The notes beneath the pieces were generated by a model that searched no databases, was not told where the DNA came from, and worked only from the letters and a program-made list of their open reading frames with translations. The translations under genes were made by a program, and so were the position numbers. Shown piece by piece: positions 60,255 through 64,000 of a stretch of DNA of 64,000 nucleotides; position 1 is the stretch's first letter, and each line of letters opens with the position of its first letter. The DNA comes from UBA2450 sp045226015. Lineage in GTDB: Bacteria > Bacillota_I > Bacilli_A > RFN20 > CAG-826. Where the stretch lies: positions 84,134 through 148,133 of the forward strand of contig JBGVBY010000004.1 of NCBI GenBank assembly GCA_045226015.1, in the 5' to 3' direction.

Positions 60255-61454
60255 TTATTCAAAACACTCTTTAATAATCCTTATCACTTCGTCTTGCTCT
60301 TCTGGGGTCATCTTATTATCAGATGGTAAGCAAAGTCCTCTTTCAAAAATATCTTCGTTGCATGGCTTATCTTCAAAAGAAACAAACTTGCTTCCGCCAA
60401 ATATTGGTTGCATATGCATTGGTTTCCAAATAGGTCTACCCTCTGCATCATGCTTAGCAAGAACTTCTAATATTTCACTAGGACATGTTTTTCCATGTTC
60501 TTTTTCGTAGCTATATTCCAAATCAGTTCTAACTTGTTTGCACATTGCATCTTTTTCAATGATTAAACAAGAAAGCCAATAATTAGGAACACTATTATTG
60601 CCATCAAATGGATTCATCTTAACTGGCAATCCTTTAAACGCTTCTTTATACCTATAATAAATGGCTTTCTTTTGAGCAATGTGCTCTTCTAGGTGTGGAA
60701 GTTGACCCCTGATAACACCTGCGACAACGTTAGATAAACGGTAGTTATATCCTAAATCAACATGCTGATACCAAGGCGCTGGTTCTCTAGATTGAGTTGA
60801 CCATTTTCTTGCTAATTTAGCGGCATTCTCATCATTTGTTAAAAGCATGCCACCACAGGATCCAGTAATGATTTTATTACCATTAAATGAAATAACGTTG
60901 TATGTTCCAAAGGACCCTGTTTGTTTTCCTTTATATGTTGCTCCAAATGATTCGGCAGCATCTTCAATAAGGATTGCATTATGTTTATCACAAATAGCTT
61001 TAATCTCATCAATCTTACCTGGTGTGCCATATAAATGGGCAACTACCACCACTTTAACTTGTGGATATAAGCTAAAAGCTTTTTCTAACGCTCTTGGGTC
61101 CATATTCCAAGTTTCATATTCGGAATCAATAAAGATAGGAACGCCACCTTCATAAACAACCGGATTGACTGTTGCACTGAATGTCATATCAGAGCAGAAA
61201 ACATAATCACCACGTTTAATACCTGCTAGTTTCATTGCAAGATGTAACGCTGACGTACCGCATGATAAACCTACGGAATATTTAACGCCTATTTTAGATG
61301 CGCATTCTTTTTCTACTTCATCAATATTTTTTCCTAATGTTGACATCCAATTGGTTTCATATGCTTCTTGGACATATTTAATCTCTTCACCATGCATTGT
61401 TGGTGAACTTAAATAAATATGCTTTTTAAGTGGCTTAATTTCTCTAATAAACAT
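60255..61454 (-). CDS. DegT/DnrJ/EryC1 aminotransferase, PglE-like
   Basis: A 399-residue PLP enzyme: IYLSSPTMHGEEIKYVQEAY, GLSCGTSALHLAMKLAGI, ILIEDAAESFGATYKGKQTG with the Asp-Ala-Ala-Glu motif, and the PLP lysine in ISFNGNKIITGSCGG near residue 193. It resembles PglE and EpsN, which aminate UDP-4-keto-6-deoxy-GlcNAc. The likely supplier of that substrate is the PglF-like protein upstream. A carboxy-terminal conserved ICGLPSD-like stretch appears as GLCLPSDNKMT. Two genes, 150 bp apart, thus form a bacillosamine-type pathway. Confidence 0.9.
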   Translation of the reverse strand: MFIREIKPLKKHIYLSSPTMHGEEIKYVQEAYETNWMSTLGKNIDEVEKECASKIGVKYSVGLSCGTSALHLAMKLAGIKRGDYVFCSDMTFSATVNPVVYEGGVPIFIDSEYETWNMDPRALEKAFSLYPQVKVVVVAHLYGTPGKIDEIKAICDKHNAILIEDAAESFGATYKGKQTGSFGTYNVISFNGNKIITGSCGGMLLTNDENAAKLARKWSTQSREPAPWYQHVDLGYNYRLSNVVAGVIRGQLPHLEEHIAQKKAIYYRYKEAFKGLPVKMNPFDGNNSVPNYWLSCLIIEKDAMCKQVRTDLEYSYEKEHGKTCPSEILEVLAKHDAEGRPIWKPMHMQPIFGGSKFVSFEDKPCNEDIFERGLCLPSDNKMTPEEQDEVIRIIKECFE

Positions 61455-61606
61455 AATTTGCCTCCATTTTTTCGCTTTTATTTAACGGTGTCTTTTGATG
61501 CAATTTCATTTCCAATCAAAAGAAAAATTATTTCGTCAAAAGAAAAAATAAATCATGAATGTTTCCTGAATGAACGAAATTTATTCTGGTTTTTGCGTAA
61601 AATCTA

Positions 61607-63484
61607 TTACTTCTTGCCATTGTTCTCCGTAATCGTATATGTCGAAATAAGTGATTCAAGTAGTTCTTTTACATCGCGCTTTGATTCTTCTAAACCAAAG
61701 GCAACAGAAGCTTTTTCAATATCATTTAACACTTTTTCATTCACCATTTCAGTTGGTTCGATAAAGATTTTTTTATTCTTAGTAGGAGTCTGTTCTTCCT
61801 TGTTTAATAACAATTCTTCATACATCTTTTCACCTGGTCTAAGTCCAACTTCAATAATTTTTATTTCTTTATTTGGCGTATATCCCGCTTGTCTAATAAG
61901 ACGTTCCGCTAAATGGTAGATCTTGACAGGTTGACCCATATCTAAAATAAAGATTTCTCCACCTTCTGCGAATAGTCCACATTGAAGGATTAAAGATACA
62001 GCTTCAGGGATAGTCATGAAATATCTAGTTATTTCTTTATCAGTGATTGTGACTGGTCCACCTAACTCAATTTGCTTTTTGAAAAGTGGAACCACACTAC
62101 CATTAGATCCTAAGACATTACCAAATCTAACTGCAGCGTACTTAGTTTTACTATGATCTGCGTAATATTGAATAATGGTTTCCGCAAAACGTTTAGTAGC
62201 ACCCATAACATTTGTAGGTCTAACAGCTTTATCAGTAGACACTAAAACCATCTTTTGAGCGTGATATTTATCAGCGAGTTTAGCGATATTATATGTTCCA
62301 ACAACATTAGTCCTGATTGCTTCAGCAGGACTATCTTCCATAAGTGGAACATGTTTATACGCTGCCGCGTGATAAATATAATCTGGTTGATATTCTTTAA
62401 AGATTTGTTCCATTCTAACGTCGTTATATGTAGAACCAATAAGTACTACTAAATTGATATCTTTAATAGATTCTTCTCTCATCTTTCTCACCAATTCCAT
62501 TTGAATGTCATAAAGCGAGTTTTCATAAATATCTAATAACACTAAGTTCTTTGGATGAGTGTTAAAGATTTGTCTAGTTAATTCAGAACCAATAGATCCA
62601 CCTGCTCCAGTAATAAGAACAGTTTTTCCTTTAAGCATATTATTGACTTCTTTGTTATCTAAAATGATTGGATCTCTCGATAGCAAATCATCAATGTCAA
62701 CATTGATAATTCTAACATCATTAGGTCCTTGCATTTCAGATAATAATGGAAGCCTTTTTACTGAAACGTTACTAGTAGATAAGAGATTTAAAATATCATG
62801 TAATCTCTCTTCACTTAAATCAGCGATTGCAATGATAACTTCTTCAACATCAAAGAATTCAATTACTTTGTTAATCTCACTGATAGGTCCTTTAACAGGA
62901 ATATTAGAGAATCTACCACCAATCTTATTTGGATCATCATCCACTAAAACTACGACATCATGAATGTTGTCTTTGTTATACTTAGCGTCATCAACAACAA
63001 CTTTAGCAGCACTACCCGCTCCAATAACTAAAGTTCTAACAGTCTTATGACCACCAAGTTTCTTCTTTAACATAGAATATAGTCTAGTCAAGAATCTAGC
63101 AGTGCTTAAAAGCACCATAAGCATGATAGTAGCAACTATCCAGCTAAATAATTCTTGCCATTGGAAGAATAAATACTTATTTGGAATAGCAACGATAAAC
63201 ACTAATCCAAGTAAAGATACTGCTCCAGAAATTGATGATACTCTTATGACATCAATAACAGAGAAGTTAGTAGAAAGAATACTATAAACTTTAAAAACAA
63301 AGAAAGCGATAACATGTGCAAGTGCAAGTGCGCCCGCGTAAATAAAAATAGAGTTGAACTGGACTTCACTATAATAAGAAAAACCAGGAACACCAGAATA
63401 CCTAAAAGTGAATACTCCAAAAGTAAAAGCAAGGATGATATCCACTAATCCATATATTAACTTTATCCAAAATTTCCTCTTCAT
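61607..63484 (-). CDS. Membrane-bound UDP-GlcNAc 4,6-dehydratase (PglF/CapD type)
   Basis: A 625-residue protein of full family length. Four N-terminal membrane helices (about 8-30, 45-70, 83-105, 115-137) are followed by a first Rossmann domain (TLVIGAGSAAKVVVDDAKYN) and the catalytic short-chain dehydrogenase domain (VLITGAGGSIGSELTRQIFN). The active site has STDKAVRPTNVMGATKR, with Met in place of the usual Tyr, as in PglF. It makes UDP-4-keto-6-deoxy-GlcNAc for the PglE-like aminotransferase. It is the first gene of locus B. About 180 AT-rich bases without a gene lie between it and the tRNA terminator, and the promoter is probably there. Confidence 0.93.
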   Translation of the reverse strand: MKRKFWIKLIYGLVDIILAFTFGVFTFRYSGVPGFSYYSEVQFNSIFIYAGALALAHVIAFFVFKVYSILSTNFSVIDVIRVSSISGAVSLLGLVFIVAIPNKYLFFQWQELFSWIVATIMLMVLLSTARFLTRLYSMLKKKLGGHKTVRTLVIGAGSAAKVVVDDAKYNKDNIHDVVVLVDDDPNKIGGRFSNIPVKGPISEINKVIEFFDVEEVIIAIADLSEERLHDILNLLSTSNVSVKRLPLLSEMQGPNDVRIINVDIDDLLSRDPIILDNKEVNNMLKGKTVLITGAGGSIGSELTRQIFNTHPKNLVLLDIYENSLYDIQMELVRKMREESIKDINLVVLIGSTYNDVRMEQIFKEYQPDYIYHAAAYKHVPLMEDSPAEAIRTNVVGTYNIAKLADKYHAQKMVLVSTDKAVRPTNVMGATKRFAETIIQYYADHSKTKYAAVRFGNVLGSNGSVVPLFKKQIELGGPVTITDKEITRYFMTIPEAVSLILQCGLFAEGGEIFILDMGQPVKIYHLAERLIRQAGYTPNKEIKIIEVGLRPGEKMYEELLLNKEEQTPTKNKKIFIEPTEMVNEKVLNDIEKASVAFGLEESKRDVKELLESLISTYTITENNGKK

Positions 63485-63663
63485 ATTGTTAATGCTGATA
63501 TGAGTAATACAAAAGTATTATTCATAAGTTTATTTTATTATCTATACAATTACAAGTTTTTTAATAGGAACCGTCTTACTTTATTCATTAATAAATGAAT
63601 TTTTATCAAAATGCGATCATGAATTCGAAATATAAATTACAACTAAAACTAAATCAAAAATAT

Positions 63664-63702
63664 TAAAAAAAATAATAGGTACTATATATAGTACCTATTA
63701 TT
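63664..63702 (-). terminator. Terminator of the tRNA operon
   Basis: A perfect 32-bp palindrome (63671-63702; arm AATAATAGGTACTATA) directly after the tRNA-Leu 3' end is followed on the minus strand by a T8 tract. Confidence 0.85.
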
Positions 63703-63786
63703 GGTGCGGATAGCAGGAATCGAACCTGTACGAGTTTCCTCACAAGATTCTAAGTCTTGCGTGTCTACCAATTCCACCATATCCGC
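63702..63786 (-). tRNA. tRNA-Leu (anticodon TAG)
   Basis: An 85-nt type II tRNA with the CCA end encoded. The acceptor stem GCGGATA pairs with TATCCGC, the anticodon stem CAAGA/TCTTG carries the loop CTTAGAA, the T-arm contains GGTTCGAATCC, and a long variable arm is present. It reads CUA-type leucine codons. Confidence 0.95.
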
Positions 63787-63808
63787 TTGGTAATGATTAA
63801 ATAAATAA

Positions 63809-63828
63809 AAACCTGTTCTCACAGGTTT
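63809..63828 (-). terminator. Terminator-like hairpin between tRNA-Thr and tRNA-Leu
   Basis: AAACCTGT and ACAGGTTT form a perfect 8-bp stem with a 4-nt loop, followed on the minus strand by a T-rich tract. It may end part of the transcripts from tRNA-Val and tRNA-Thr or act in processing. Confidence 0.6.
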
Positions 63829-63842
63829 CTACTTTCCAATTA

Positions 63843-63918
63843 TGGTGCCGTCTATCGGAATCGAACCAACAACCTACTGATTACAAATCAGTTGCTCTGC
63901 CAATTGAGCTAAGACGGC
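63843..63918 (-). tRNA. tRNA-Thr (anticodon TGT)
   Basis: A 76-nt tRNA with encoded CCA. The acceptor stem GCCGTCT pairs with AGACGGC, the anticodon stem ACTGA/TCAGT carries the loop TTTGTAA, and the T-arm contains GGTTCGATTCC. Confidence 0.95.
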
Positions 63919-63925
63919 ATTTCTT

Positions 63926-64000
63926 TGGTGGACACTACAGGGATCGAACCTGTGACCTCTTCCGTGTGAAGGAAGCGTTCTCCCGCTGAACTAAGTGTCC
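63926..64000 (-). tRNA. tRNA-Val (anticodon CAC)
   Basis: A 75-nt tRNA with encoded CCA, reaching the right edge of the window. The acceptor stem GGACACT pairs with AGTGTCC, the anticodon stem CTTCC/GGAAG carries the loop TTCACAC, and the T-arm contains GGTTCGATCCC. Further tRNA genes may lie beyond the edge. Confidence 0.93.

Noticed and set aside
61419..61919. 166-codon plus-strand open frame
   Set aside because: It lies antisense to the pglF-type gene and its upstream region, lacks a ribosome site and has a composition expected for the complement of coding DNA.
1..64000. Mycoplasma-type genetic code (TGA as Trp)
   Set aside because: TGA is used as a stop codon at rmlA, and tryptophan positions in conserved motifs use TGG.
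1..64000. CRISPR array
   Set aside because: I see no regularly spaced short direct repeats anywhere in the window, and no cas genes.

Overview
The window is AT-rich DNA from a low-GC member of the Bacillota, probably class Bacilli: RecX, a YhaM-type exoribonuclease, a HIT protein, CDP-glycerol transferases and BspA-like repeat lipoproteins occur together. TGA is a stop codon (for example rmlA ends in TGA inside an ATGA overlap with rmlB), so the genetic code is standard and not the Mycoplasma code. The exact lineage cannot be read from the sequence alone.

Layout. (1) 1-690: the end of an unknown gene and a HIT-family gene with a near-consensus promoter. (2) 18115 down to 703, minus strand: a collinear run of 14 genes with very small gaps or overlaps. 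It starts with a Wzy-Wzx fusion and an FtsX-like/glycosyltransferase fusion. An initiating sugar-phosphate transferase, glycosyltransferases, a CDP-glycerol-type transferase, an SDR-cytidylyltransferase fusion, a ureohydrolase and a flippase-like protein follow, and the run ends with a lipoprotein, recX and yhaM. (3) 18.1-35.3 kb: a defence-gene island. It holds a membrane-anchored McrB-like ATPase with a McrC-like partner, two ATPase/TOPRIM-like pairs (one a RloA/RloB or AbiL type), an HNH nuclease with a structured leader and a 38-codon partner, a UvrD-like helicase with a DUF2290 protein, and a HigB-HigA-SecB toxin-antitoxin-chaperone operon. Debris of polysaccharide genes (an FAD-enzyme start and two glycosyltransferase fragments) and a pair of ~450-bp direct repeats lie in and around it. 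(4) 36.5-63.5 kb, mostly minus strand: a second polysaccharide locus. (5) 63.7-64.0 kb: tRNA-Leu, tRNA-Thr and tRNA-Val on the minus strand.

How the second locus could work. A PglF-like dehydratase, a PglE-like aminotransferase, an acetyltransferase and a PglC-like transferase could start a lipid-linked glycan on a bacillosamine-type sugar. RmlA, RmlB and a VioA-like aminotransferase could supply a dTDP-4-amino-4,6-dideoxyhexose. Ugd plus the UDP-glucuronate 4-epimerase inside the island could supply UDP-GlcA and UDP-GalA. Many GT2 and GT4 enzymes, two CDP-glycerol-type transferases, several acetyltransferases and an FkbH-like protein would build and decorate the chain. Export could be by Wzm/Wzt or by the Wzy/Wzx-type proteins.

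The most unusual signal is a reshuffled set of membrane modules. Locus A has Wzy fused to Wzx, next to an FtsX/MacB-like permease fused to a GT4 glycosyltransferase. Locus B has Wzy fused to GT4, next to a free-standing FtsX/MacB-like permease. No FtsE/MacB-type ATPase accompanies either permease. This suggests one physical complex of polymerase, flippase, permease and glycosyltransferase. Two G-tracts (G9 and G8) inside sugar-modification genes and a frameshifted hydrolase suggest variable surface glycan structure.
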